Below are positions 53,088 through 64,000 of a DNA stretch of 64,000 nt, one piece after another; position 1 is the stretch's first letter, and the number at the start of each line of letters is the position of its first letter. Source of the DNA: Escarpia spicata. Taxonomy: Eukaryota > Annelida > Polychaeta > Sabellida > Siboglinidae. Below the pieces are notes generated by a model. That model did no database searches. It saw only the letters and a list, made by a program, of their open reading frames with translations, and was not told the DNA's origin. The DNA lies in assembly GCA_963995525.1 (NCBI GenBank), contig OZ023206.1, forward strand, positions 42,949,178 to 43,013,177, read 5' to 3'. A program made the translations under genes and the position numbers.

Positions 53088-53347
53088 AATCTTCACGAAG
53101 GCTAGACTGATATCAAGCTACACACATAACTAGATTAACCACAAATGGGAATGCATGTTACCGTTTTATCTCCGTCACGTAAGTTACAAGAACATATTAC
53201 GTAAGTTATAGGTGTGAAAACTCATCCCCATTTGATGTTTTATCTTGTCTAAAGCAGCAGTACATTCAGTACTCACGAGACAAACATATCCCATGTCAAA
53301 GTGTTCGAACAAAATTTATGCATATCACAGCATAACGGTATTTTAAG

Positions 53348-53361
53348 TTTTTTTTCTTTCT
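53348..53361. repeat. Altered T-tract (CTTTCT form), copy 2
   Basis: The same 14-base tract as at 48787, exactly 4561 bp later. Confidence 0.93.
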
Positions 53362-54174
53362 GCGGACGGATCCTTAATGTGGTCTTACCCCAAATATATG
53401 TTTTGCATGTTACAAATCTTCACGAAGGCTAGACTGATATCAAGCTACACACATAACTAGATTAACCACAAATGGGAACGCATGTTACCGTTTTATCTCC
53501 GTCACGTAAGTTACAAGAACATATTACGTAAGTTATAGGTGTGAAAACTCATCCCCATTTGATGTTTTATCTTGTCTAAAGCAGCAGTACATTCAGAACT
53601 CACGAGACAAACATGTCCCATATCAAAGTGTTCGAAAAAAATTTATGCATATCACAGCATAACGGTATTTTAAGTGCACTTTTTTTGCGGACGGATCCTT
53701 AATGTGGTCTTACCCCAAATAGATGTTTTACATGTTACAAATCTTCACGAAGGCTAGACTGATATCAAGCTACACACATAACTAGATTAACCACAAATGG
53801 GAATGCATGTTACCGTTTTATCTCCGTCACGTAAGTTACAAGAACATATTACGTAAGTTATAGGTGTGAAAACTCATCCCCATTTGATGTTTTATCTTGT
53901 CTAAAGCAGCAGTACATTCAGTACTCACGAGACAAACAAGTCCCATGTCAAAGTGTTCGAACACAATTTATGCACATCATAGCATAACGGTATTTTAAGT
54001 GAACTTTTTTCGGCGGACGGATCCTTAATGTGGTCTTACCCCAAATAGATGTTTTGCATGTTACAAATCTTCACGAAGGCTAGACTGATATCAAGCTACA
54101 CACATAACTAGATTAACCACAATTGGGAATGCATGTTACCGTTTTATCTCCGTCACGTAAGTTACAAGAACATA

Positions 54175-54182
54175 TTAATTAA
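54175..54182. other. TTAATTAA palindrome, block G copy
   Basis: Same substitution as at 49615, at an offset of 4560 bp, in HOR monomer 4. Confidence 0.92.
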
Positions 54183-56930
54183 GTTATAGGTGTGAAAACT
54201 CATCCCCATTTGATGTTTTATCTTGTCTAAAGCAGCAGTACATTCAGTACTCACGAGACAAACATGTCCCATTTCAAAGTGTTCGAACAAAATTTATGCA
54301 TATCACAGCATAACGGTATTTTAAGTGGACTTTTTTCGGCGGACGGATCCTTAATGTGGTCTTACCCCAAATATATGTTTTGCATGTTACAAATCTTCAC
54401 GAAGGCTAGACTGATATCAAGCTACACATATAACTAGATTAACCACAAATGGGAATGCATGTTACCGTTTTATCTCCGTCACGTAAGTTACAAGAACATA
54501 TTACGTAAGTTATAGGTGTGAAAACTTATCCCCATTTGATGTTTTATCTTGTCTAAAGCAGCAGTACATTCAGTACTCACGAGACAAACATGTCCCATGT
54601 CAAAGTGTTCGACAAAATTTATGCATATCACAGCATAACGGTATTTTAAGTGGACTTTTTTCGGCGGACGGATCCTTAATGTGGTCTTACCCCAAATATA
54701 TGTTTTGCATGTTACAAATCTTCACGAAGGCTAGACTGATATCAAGCTACACACATAACTAGATTAACCACAAATGGGAATGCATGTTACCGTTTTATCT
54801 CAGTCACGTAAGTTACAAGAACATATTACGTAAGTTATAGGTGTGAAAACTCATCCCCATTTCATGTTTTATCTTGTCTAAAGCAGCAGTACATTCAGTA
54901 CTCACGAGACAAACATATCCCATGTCAAAGTGTTCGAACAAAATTTATGCATATCACAGCATAACGGTATTTTAAGTGCACTTTTTTGGCGGACGGATCC
55001 TTAATGTGGTCTTAACCCAAATAGATGTTTTGCATGTTACAAATCTTCACGAAGGCTAGACTGATATCAAGCTACACACATAACTAGATTAACCACAATT
55101 GGGAATGCATGTTACCGTTTTATCTCCGTCACGTAAGTTACAAGAACATATTACGTAAGTTATAGGTGTGAAAACTCATCCCCATTTGATGTTTTATCTT
55201 GTCTAAAGCAGCAGTACATTCAGTACTCACGAGACAAACATGTCCCATATCAAAGTGTTCGAACAAAAGTTATGCATATCACAGCATAACGGTATTTTAA
55301 GTGGACTTTTTTCGGCGGACGGATCCTTAATGTGGTCTTACCCCAAATAGATGTTTTGCATGTTACAAATCTTCACGAAGGCTAGACTGATATCAAACTG
55401 CACACATAACTAGATTAACCACAAATGGGAATGCATGTTACCGTTTTATCTCCGTCACGTAAGTTACAAGAACATATTACGTAAGTTATAGGTGTGAAAA
55501 CTCATCCCCATTTGATGTTTTATCTTGTCTAAAGCAGCAGTACATTCAGTACTCACGAGACAAACATATCCCATGTCAAAGTGTTCGAATAAAATTTATG
55601 CATATCACAGCATAACGGTATTTTAAGTGCACTTTTTTTGGCGGACGGATCCTTAATGTGGTCTTAACCCAAATAGATGTTTTGCATGTTACAAATCTTC
55701 ACGAAGGCTAGACTGATATCAAGCTACACACATAACTAGATTAACCACAAATGGGAATGCATGTTACCGTTTTATCTCCGTCACGTAAGTTACAAGAACA
55801 TATTACGTAAGTTATAGGTGTGAAAACTCATCCCCATTTGATGTTTTATCTTGTCTAAAGCAGCAGTACATTCAGTACTCACGAGACAAACATATCCCAT
55901 GTCAAAGTGTTCGAACAAAATTTATGCATATCACAGCATAACGGTATTTTAAGTGGACTTTTTTCGGCGGACGGATCCTTAATGTGGTCTTACCCCAAAT
56001 ATATGTTTTGCATGTTACAAATCTTCACGAAGGCTAGACTGATATCAAGCTACACACATAACTAGATGAACCACAAATGGGAACGCATGTTACCGTTTTA
56101 TCTCCGTCACGTAAGTTACAAGAACATATAACGTAAGTTATAGGTGTGAAAACTCATCCCCATTTGATGTTTTATCTTGTCTAAAGCAGCTGTACATTCA
56201 GTACTCACGAGACAAACATGTCCCATGTCAAAGTGTTCGAACAAAATTTATGCATATCACAGCATTACGGTATTTTAAGTGCACTTTTTTTGCGGACGGA
56301 TCCTTAATGTGGTCTTACCCCAAATAGATGTTTTACATGTTACAAATCTTCACGAAGGCTAGACTGATATCAAGCTACACACATAACTAGATTAACCACA
56401 AATGGGAATGCATGTTACCGTTTTATCTCCGTCACGTAAGTTACAAGAACATATTACGTAAGTTATAGGTGTGAAAACTCATCCCCATTTGATGTTTTAT
56501 CTTGTCTAAAGCAGCAGTACATTCAGTACTCACGAGACAAACAAGTCCCATGTCAAAGTGTTCGAACACAATTTAAGCATATCACAGCATAACGGTATTT
56601 TAAGTGCACTTTTTTTGGCGGACGGATCCTTAATGTGGTCTTAACCCAAATAGATGTTTTGCATGTTACAAATCTTCACGAAGGCTAGACTGATATCAAG
56701 CTACACACATAACTAGATTAACCACAAATGGGAATGCATGTTACCGTTTTATATCCGTCACGTAAGTTACAAGAACATATTACGTAAGTTATAGGTGTGA
56801 AAACTCATCCCCATTTGATGTTTTATCTTGTCTAAAGCAGCAGTACATTCAGTACTCACGAGACAAACATATCCCATGTCAAAGTGTTCGAACAAAATTT
56901 ATGCATATCACAGCATAACGGTATTTTAAG

Positions 56931-56944
56931 TTTTTTTTCTTTCT
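56931..56944. repeat. Altered T-tract (CTTTCT form), copy 3
   Basis: Same tract as at 48787; 3583 bp after copy 2. Confidence 0.93.
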
Positions 56945-57757
56945 GCGGACGGATCCTTAATGTGGTCTTACCCCAAATATATGTTTTGCATGTTACAAAT
57001 CTTCACGAAGGCTAGACTGATATCAAGCTACACACATAACTAGATTAACCACAAATGGGAACGCATGTTACCGTTTTATCTCCGTCACGTAAGTTACAAG
57101 AACATATTACGTAAGTTATAGGTGTGAAAACTCATCCCCATTTGATGTTTTATCTTGTCTAAAGCAGCAGTACATTCAGAACTCACGAGACAAACATGTC
57201 CCATATCAAAGTGTTCGAAAAAAAATTATGCATATCACAGCATAACGGTATTTTAAGTGCACTTTTTTTGCGGACGGATCCTTAATGTGGTCTTACCCCA
57301 AATAGATGTTTTACATGTTACAAATCTTCACGAAGGCTAGACTGATATCAAGCTACACACATAACTAGATTAACCACAAATGGGAATGCATGTTACCGTT
57401 TTATCTCCGTCACGTAAGTTACAAGAACATATTACGTAAGTTATAGGTGTGAAAACTCATCCCCATTTGATGTTTTATCTTGTCTAAAGCAGCAGTACAT
57501 TCAGTACTCACGAGACAAACAAGTCCCATGTCAAAGTGTTCGAACACAATTTATGCACATCATAGCATAACGGTATTTTAAGTGAACTTTTTTCGGCGGA
57601 CGGATCCTTAATGTGGTCTTACCCCAAATAGATGTTTTGCATGTTACAAATCTTCACGAAGGCTAGACTGATATCAAGCTACACACATAACTAGATTAAC
57701 CACAATTGGGAATGCATGTTACCGTTTTATCTCCGTCACGTAAGTTACAAGAACATA

Positions 57758-57765
57758 TTAATTAA
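57758..57765. other. TTAATTAA palindrome, block G copy
   Basis: Same substitution as at 49615. Its monomer ends with the GTGCACTTTTTTCGG tract; the copies in the monomers at 49615 and 54175 end with GTGGACTTTTTTCGG. Confidence 0.92.
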
Positions 57766-57974
57766 GTTATAGGTGTGAAAACTCATCCCCATTTGATGTT
57801 TTATCTTGTCTAAAGCAGCAGTACATTCAGTACTCACGAGACAAACATGTCCCATTTCAAAGTGTTCGAACAAAATTTATGCATATCACAGCATAACGGT
57901 ATTTTAAGTGCACTTTTTTCGGCGGACGGATCCTTAATGTGGTCTTACCCCAAATAGATGTTTTGCATGTTACA

Positions 57975-58952
57975 AATCTTCACGAAGGCTAGACTGATAT
58001 CAAGCTACACACATAACTAGATTAACCACAAATGGGAATGCATGTTACCGTTTTATCTCCGTCACGTAAGTTACAAGAACATATTACGTAAGTTATAGGT
58101 GTGAAAACTCATCCCCATTTGATGTTTTATCTTGTCTAAAGCAGCAGTACATTCAGTACTCACGAGACAAACATATCCCATGTCAAAGTGTTCGAACAAA
58201 ATTTATGCATATCACAGCATAACGGTATTTTAAGTGGACTTTTTTCGGCGGACGGATCCTTAATGTGGTCTTACCCCAAATATATGTTTTGCATGTTACA
58301 AATCTTCACGAAGGCTAGACTGATATCAAGCTACACACATAACTAGATTAACCACAAATGGGAATGCATGTTACCGTTTTATCTCCGTCACGTAAGTTAC
58401 AAGAACATATTACGTAAGTTATAGGTGTGAAAACTCATCCCCATTTCATGTTTTATCTTGTCTAAAGCAGCAGTACATTCAGTACTCACGAGACAAACAT
58501 ATCCCATGTCAAAGTGTTCGAACAAAATTTATGCATATCACAGCATAACGGTATTTTAAGTGCACTTTTTTTGGCGGACGGATCCTTAATGTGGTCTTAA
58601 CCCAAATAGATGTTTTGCATGTTACAAATCTTCACGAAGGCTAGACTGATATCAACCTACACACATAACTAGATTAACCACACATGGGAATGCATGTTAC
58701 CGTTTTATCTCCGTCACGTAAGTTACAAGAACATATTACGTAAGTTATAGGTGTGAAAACTCATCCCCATTTGATGTTTTATCTTGTCTAAAGCAGCAGT
58801 ACATTCAGTACTCACGAGACAAACATGTCCCATTTCAAAGTGTTCGAACAAAATTTATGCATATCACAGCATAACGGTATTTTAAGTGGACTTTTTTCGG
58901 CGGACGGATCCTTAATGTGGTCTTACCCCAAATATATGTTTTGCATGTTACA
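57975..58952. repeat. Three-monomer insertion in the HOR (978 bp)
   Basis: Plain monomer; CATTTCATG monomer without CTCAGTC; ACACATGGG monomer with private TCAACCTACAC and CCATTTCAAAG. It lies between HOR monomers 4 and 5. The CCATTTCAAAG mark of monomer 4 is repeated at the end of the insert, as expected if the insertion arose by a crossover involving monomer 4. A related trimer occurs at 62536. Confidence 0.83.
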
Positions 58953-61491
58953 AATCTTCACGAAGGCTAGACTGATATCAAGCTACACATATAACTAGAT
59001 TAACCACAAATGGGAATGCATGTTACCGTTTTATCTCCGTCACGTAAGTTACAAGAACATATTACGTAAGTTATAGGTGTGAAAACTTATCCCCATTTGA
59101 TGTTTTATCTTGTCTAAAGCAGCAGTACATTCAGTACTCACGAGACAAACATGTCCCATGTCAAAGTGTTCGACAAAATTTATGCATATCACAGCATAAC
59201 GGTATTTTAAGTGGACTTTTTTCGGCGGACGGATCCTTAATGTGGTCTTACCCCAAATATATGTTTTGCATGTTACAAATCTTCACGAAGGCTAGACTGA
59301 TATCAAGCTACACACATAACTAGATTAACCACAAATGGGAATGCATGTTACCGTTTTATCTCAGTCACGTAAGTTACAAGAACATATTACGTAAGTTATA
59401 GGTGTGAAAACTCATCCCCATTTCATGTTTTATCTTGTCTAAAGCAGCAGTACATTCAGTACTCACGAGACAAACATATCCCATGTCAAAGTGTTCGAAC
59501 AAAATTTATGCATATCACAGCATAACGGTATTTTAAGTGCACTTTTTTGGCGGACGGATCCTTAATGTGGTCTTAACCCAAATAGATGTTTTGCATGTTA
59601 CAAATCTTCACGAAGGCTAGACTGATATCAAGCTACACACATAACTAGATTAACCACAATTGGGAATGCATGTTACCGTTTTATCTCCGTCACGTAAGTT
59701 ACAAGAACATATTACGTAAGTTATAGGTGTGAAAACTCATCCCCATTTGATGTTTTATCTTGTCTAAAGCAGCAGTACATTCAGTACTCACGAGACAAAC
59801 ATGTCCCATATCAAAGTGTTCGAACAAAAGTTATGCATATCACAGCATAACGGTATTTTAAGTGGACTTTTTTCGGCGGACGGATCCTTAATGTGGTCTT
59901 ACCCCAAATAGATGTTTTGCATGTTACAAATCTTCACGAAGGCTAGACTGATATCAAACTGCACACATAACTAGATTAACCACAAATGGGAATGCATGTT
60001 ACCGTTTTATCTCCGTCACGTAAGTTACAAGAACATATTACGTAAGTTATAGGTGTGAAAACTCATCCCCATTTGATGTTTTATCTTGTCTAAAGCAGCA
60101 GTACATTCAGTACTCACGAGACAAACATATCCCATGTCAAAGTGTTCGAATAAAATTTATGCATATCACAGCATAACGGTATTTTAAGTGCACTTTTTTT
60201 GGCGGACGGATCCTTAATGTGGTCTTAACCCAAATAGATGTTTTGCATGTTACAAATCTTCACGAAAGCTAGACTGATATCAAGCTACACACATAACTAG
60301 ATTAACCACAAATGGGAATGCATGTTACCGTTTTATCTCCGTCACGTATGTTACAAGAACATATTACGTAAGTTATAGGTGTGAAAACTCATCCCCATTT
60401 GATGTTTTATCTTGTCTAAAGCAGCAGTACATTCAGTACTCACGAGACAAACATATCCCATGTCAAAGTGTTCGAACAAAATTTATGCATATCACAGCAT
60501 AACGGTATTTTAAGTGGACTTTTTTCGGCGGACGGATCCTTAATGTGGTCTTACCCCAAATATATGTTTTGCATGTTACAAATCTTCACGAAGGCTAGAC
60601 TGATATCAAGCTACACACATAACTAGATTAACCATAAATGGGAACGCATGTTACCGTTTTATCTCCGTCACGTAAGTTACAAGAACATATAACGTAAGTT
60701 ATAGGTGTGAAAACTCATCCCCATTTGATGTTTTATCTTGTCTAAAGCAGCTGTACATTCAGTACTCACGAGACAAACATGTCCCATGTCAAAGTGTTCG
60801 AACAAAATTTATGCATATCACAGCATTACGGTATTTTAAGTGCACTTTTTTTGCGGACGGATCCTTAATGTGGTCTTACCCCAAATAGATGTTTTACATG
60901 TTACAAATCTTCACGAAGGCTAGACTGATATCAAGCTACACACATAACTAGATTAACCACAAATGGGAATGCATGTTACCGTTTTATCTCCGTCACGTAA
61001 GTTACAAGAACATATTACGTAAGTTATAGGTGTGAAAACTCATCCCCATTTGATGTTTTATCTTGTCTAAAGCAGCAGTACATTCAGTACTCACGAGACA
61101 AACAAGTCCCATGTCAAAGTGTTCGAACACAATTTAAGCATATCACAGCATAACGGTATTTTAAGTGCACTTTTTTTGGCGGACGGATCCTTAATGTGGT
61201 CTTAACCCAAATAGATGTTTTGCATGTTACAAATCTTCACGAAGGCTAGACTGATATCAAGCTACACACATAACTAGATTAACCACAAATGGGAATGCAT
61301 GTTACCGTTTTATCTCCGTCACGTAAGTTACAAGAACATATTACGTAAGTTATAGGTGTGAAAACTCATCCCCATTTGATGTTTTATCTTGTCTAAAGCA
61401 GCAGTACATTCAGTACTCACGAGACAAACATATCCCATGTCAAAGTGTTCGAACAAAATTTATGCATATCACAGCATAACGGTATTTTAAG

Positions 61492-61505
61492 TTTTTTTTC
61501 TTTCT
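61492..61505. repeat. Altered T-tract (CTTTCT form), copy 4
   Basis: Same tract as at 48787; 4561 bp after copy 3. Confidence 0.93.
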
Positions 61506-62318
61506 GCGGACGGATCCTTAATGTGGTCTTACCCCAAATATATGTTTTGCATGTTACAAATCTTCACGAAGGCTAGACTGATATCAAGCTACACACATAA
61601 CTAGATTAACCACAAATGGGAACGCATGTTACCGTTTTATCTCCGTCACGTAAGTTACAAGAACATATTACGTAAGTTATAGGTGTGAAAACTCATCCCC
61701 ATTTGATGTTTTATCTTGTCTAAAGCAGCAGTACATTCAGAACTCACGAGACAAACATGTCCCATATCAAAGTGTTCGAAAAAAATTTATGCATATCACA
61801 GCATAACGGTATTTTAAGTGCACTTTTTTTGCGGACGGATCCTTAATGTGGTCTTACCCCAAATAGATGTTTTACATGTTACAAATCTTCACGAAGGCTA
61901 GACTGATATCAAGCTACACACATAACTAGATTAACCACAAATGGGAATGCATGTTACCGTTTTATCTCCGTCACGTAAGTTACAAGAACATATTACGTAA
62001 GTTATAGGTGTGAAAACTCATCCCCATTTGATGTTTTATCTTGTCTAAAGCAGCAGTACATTCAGTACTCACGAGACAAACAAGTCCCATGTCAAAGTGT
62101 TCGAACACAATTTATGCACATCATAGCATAACGGTATTTTAAGTGAACTTTTTTCGGCGGACGGATCCTTAATGTGGTCTTACCCCAAATAGATGTTTTG
62201 CATGTTACAAATCTTCACGAAGGCTAGACTGATATCAAGCTACACACATAACTAGATTAACCACAATTGGGAATGCATGTTACCGTTTTATCTCCGTCAC
62301 GTAAGTTACAAGAACATA

Positions 62319-62326
62319 TTAATTAA
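62319..62326. other. TTAATTAA palindrome, block G copy
   Basis: Same substitution as at 49615, 4561 bp after the copy at 57758. Confidence 0.92.
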
Positions 62327-62535
62327 GTTATAGGTGTGAAAACTCATCCCCATTTGATGTTTTATCTTGTCTAAAGCAGCAGTACATTCAGTACTCACGA
62401 GACAAACATGTCCCATTTCAAAGTGTTCGAACAAAATTTATGCATATCACAGCATAACGGTATTTTAAGTGCACTTTTTTCGGCGGACGGATCCTTAATG
62501 TGGTCTTACCCCAAATAGATGTTTTGCATGTTACA

Positions 62536-63513
62536 AATCTTCACGAAGGCTAGACTGATATCAAGCTACACACATAACTAGATTAACCACAAATGGGAAT
62601 GCATGTTACCGTTTTATCTCCGTCACGTAAGTTACAAGAACATATTACGTAAGTTATAGGTGTGAAAACTCATCCCCATTTGATGTTTTATCTTGTCTAA
62701 AGCAGCAGTACATTCAGTACTCACGAGACAAACATATCCCATGTCAAAGTGTTCGAACAAAATTTATGCATATCACAGCATAACGGTATTTTAAGTGGAC
62801 TTTTTTCGGCGGACGGATCCTTAATGTGGTCTTACCCCAAATATATGTTTTGCATGTTACAAATCTTCACGAAGGCTAGACTGATATCAAGCTACACACA
62901 TAACTAGATTAACCACAAATGGGAATGCATGTTACCGTTTTATCTCCGTCACGTAAGTTACAAGAACATATTACGTAAGTTATAGGTGTGAAAACTCATC
63001 CCCATTTCATGTTTTATCTTGTCTAAAGCAGCAGTACATTCAGTACTCACGAGACAAACATATCCCATGTCAAAGTGTTCGAACAAAATTTATGCATATC
63101 ACAGCATAACGGTATTTTAAGTGCACTTTTTTTGGCGGACGGATCCTTAATGTGGTCTTAACCCAAATAGATGTTTTGCATGTTACAAATCTTCACGAAG
63201 GCTAGACTGATATCAAGCTACACACATAACTAGATTAACCACACATGGGAATGCATGTTACCGTTTTATCTCCGTCACGTAAGTTACAAGAACATATTAC
63301 GTAAGTTATAGGTGTGAAAACTCATCCCCATTTGATGTTTTATCTTGTCTAAAGCAGCAGTACATTCAGTACTCACGAGACAAACATGTCCCATGTCAAA
63401 GAGTTCGAACACAATTGATGCACATCATAGCATAACGGTATTTTAAGTGAACTTTTTTCGGCGGACGGATCCTTAATGTGGTCTTACCCCAAATATATGT
63501 TTTGCATGTTACA
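62536..63513. repeat. Three-monomer loop at the right edge (978 bp)
   Basis: Plain, CATTTCATG and ACACATGGG monomers. The third (63188-63513) is a hybrid. The plain and CATTTCATG types start again at 63514 and 63840, so a 978-bp period may continue beyond the window. Confidence 0.78.
63188..63513. repeat. Hybrid monomer (ACACATGGG type joined to GCACATCATAG type)
   Basis: The 5' part has ACACATGGG as in 58627-58952. The 3' part has GAACACAATT, GCACATCATAG and GTGAACTTTTTTCGG, as in HOR monomer 3. Private AAAGAGTTCG and AATTGATG lie at the boundary. The end AAATATATG fits neither parent fully, so a second switch is possible. Confidence 0.75.
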
Positions 63514-63839
63514 AATCTTCACGAAGGCTAGACTGATATCAAGCTACACACATAACTAGATTAACCACAAATGGGAATGCATGTTACCGTTTTATCTCCG
63601 TCACGTAAGTTACAAGAACATATTACGTAAGTTATAGGTGTGAAAACTCATCCCCATTTGATGTTTTATCTTGTCTAAAGCAGCAGTACATTCAGTACTC
63701 ACGAGACAAACATATCCCATGTCAAAGTGTTCGAACAAAATTTATGCATATCACAGCATAACGGTATTTTAAGTGGACTTTTTTCGGCGGACGGATCCTT
63801 AATGTGGTCTTACCCCAAATATATGTTTTGCAAGTTACA

Positions 63840-64000
63840 AATCTTCACGAAGGCTAGACTGATATCAAGCTACACACATAACTAGATTAACCACAAATGG
63901 GAATGCATGTTACCGTTTTATCTCCGTCACGTAAGTTACAAGAACATATTACGTAAGTTATAGGTGTGAAAACTCATCCCCATTTCATGTTTTATCTTGT
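63840..64000. repeat. Partial last monomer (161 bp, cut by window end)
   Basis: The monomer start through CATTTCATG and TTTTATCTTGT, then the window ends. It shows that the array continues to the right. Confidence 0.95.

Larger units (their letters stand above)
53088..56670. repeat. 11-monomer HOR reference unit (3583 bp)
   Basis: Monomers in order: 1 CTTTCT; 2 GGGAACG with CAGAACTC and GTTCGAAAAAAA; 3 ACAAGTCCC with GCACATCATAG; 4 AATTGGG with TTAATTAA; 5 CACATATAAC; 6 CTCAGTC with CATTTCATG; 7 AATTGGG with AAAAGTTATG; 8 TCAAACTGC with GAATAAAA; 9 plain; 10 GATGAACC, GGGAACG, ATATAACG and CATTACGG; 11 ACAAGTCCC with AATTTAAGCATATC. The other block G units are most simply described as this one with monomers added or lost. 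Confidence 0.9.
56671..61231. repeat. 14-monomer HOR derivative, type 2 (4561 bp)
   Basis: Monomers 1-4 of the 11-monomer unit, then three extra monomers (57975-58952), then monomers 5-11. The length equals that of 48527-53087 but the extra monomers differ in type and place. Private changes are TTTATATCCG near 56750, AAAAAAAATT near 57218, CACGAAAGC near 60265, CGTATGTT near 60347 and ACCATAAATG near 60635. Confidence 0.88.
1..64000. repeat. Satellite DNA array, ~326-bp monomer, 196 full copies
   Basis: The same ~326-bp unit repeats head to tail from the first to the last base. Taking the motif AATCTTCACGAAGG as phase, early units start at 1, 327, 653, 978, 1304, 1629, 1954, 2280 and 2931. 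Late units start at 48527, 53088, 56671, 61232 and 63840. Average spacing is 325.7 bp. Copies differ at a few recurring diagnostic sites and short length changes, mostly in a poly-T tract. All copies share one orientation and nothing foreign interrupts them. Hand count gives about 37% G+C and 11 CpG per monomer, near expectation. No frame stays open beyond about 207 bp in the consensus, so no protein is encoded. Such arrays are typical of eukaryotic centromeric or pericentromeric heterochromatin; that location is inferred, not seen. Confidence 0.99.
48527..64000. repeat. Higher-order block G, 11-monomer HOR and 14-monomer derivatives
   Basis: Units start with a monomer whose T-tract is replaced by a run ending CTTTCT, at 48527, 53088, 56671 and 61232. 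Unit lengths are 4561, 3583 and 4561 bp, and the fourth unit is cut by the window end. Copies carry the same marker set in the same order (CAGAACTC, ACAAGTCCC, TTAATTAA, CACATATAAC, CTCAGTC, AAAAGTTATG, GAATAAAA, ATATAACG, CATTACGG). I found few private changes, fewer than in older-looking blocks. This suggests recent amplification. Confidence 0.9.
61232..64000. repeat. HOR unit cut by the window end
   Basis: Monomers 1-4 as in the 11-monomer unit, then the plain, CATTTCATG, ACACATGGG trimer (62536-63513), then plain and a partial CATTTCATG monomer. The trimer order restarts where unit type 2 returns to monomer 5, so this unit follows yet another path. Confidence 0.83.

Noticed and set aside
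48527..61231. A simple uniform 14-monomer HOR in block G
   Set aside because: The middle unit has 11 monomers, and the two 14-monomer units differ in which monomers are extra.
1..64000. Open reading frames in any of six frames
   Set aside because: The consensus has stops in all frames; the longest stop-free stretch is about 207 bp on the + strand and shorter on the other. Any ORF repeats with the satellite and shows no start, signal or domain.
1..64000. CRISPR array
   Set aside because: Repeats are ~326 bp with no unique spacers; all parts of the unit repeat.

Overview
The whole 64,000-base window is one uninterrupted head-to-tail tandem satellite array. The monomer is about 326 bp (325-327 in the copies I measured), so the window holds 196 full copies plus a 161-base partial copy at the right edge. 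All copies point the same way. I saw no inversion, no transposon, no unrelated spacer and no gene. The window opens and closes inside the array, so neither array end is visible.

Organism: a long, highly homogenised satellite with higher-order repeat (HOR) structure indicates a eukaryotic chromosome, most likely centromeric or pericentromeric heterochromatin. The species cannot be read from the sequence. The monomer is about 37% G+C by hand count and carries about 11 CpG, close to the number expected from its composition, so CpG is not visibly depleted. Nearly every monomer has one BamHI site (GGATCC). The unit length and BamHI site recall the BamHI satellites of beet (Beta), but I could not compare sequences and treat that as a weak lead. 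An invertebrate source fits the CpG count equally well.

Coding potential: the monomer length is not a multiple of 3, and the consensus has stops in all six frames. The longest stop-free stretch in the consensus is about 207 bp. There are no supported CDS, tRNA, rRNA or CRISPR features.

Layout: the array is a mosaic of diagnostic monomer variants arranged in higher-order blocks. Block A (1-5861) carries a 9-monomer offset of 2930 bp. Block B (5862-14003) is built on a 6-monomer cassette of 1954 bp. Block C (14004-18237) is a 5-monomer then two 4-monomer copies (1628, 1303, 1303 bp). Block D (18238-28332) returns to block A-type cassettes. Block E (28333-44619) is five units of 8-10 monomers (2931, 2933, 3258, 2606, 3257 bp) that each start with the 6-monomer cassette or a shortened one. 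Block F (44620-48526) is A/D-like again. Block G (48527-64000) is a younger-looking 11-monomer HOR (3583 bp) with two differently built 14-monomer derivatives, both 4561 bp.

How it works together: the order of monomer types is largely the same wherever they recur, with local loops of 2, 3, 4, 5, 6, 9 and 11 monomers. Hybrid monomers sit at several loop junctions (clearest at 51460-51784, 44946-45270 and 23774-24098). This is what unequal crossover or gene conversion between out-of-register monomers would leave. The most interesting content is this recombination history, not any gene system.
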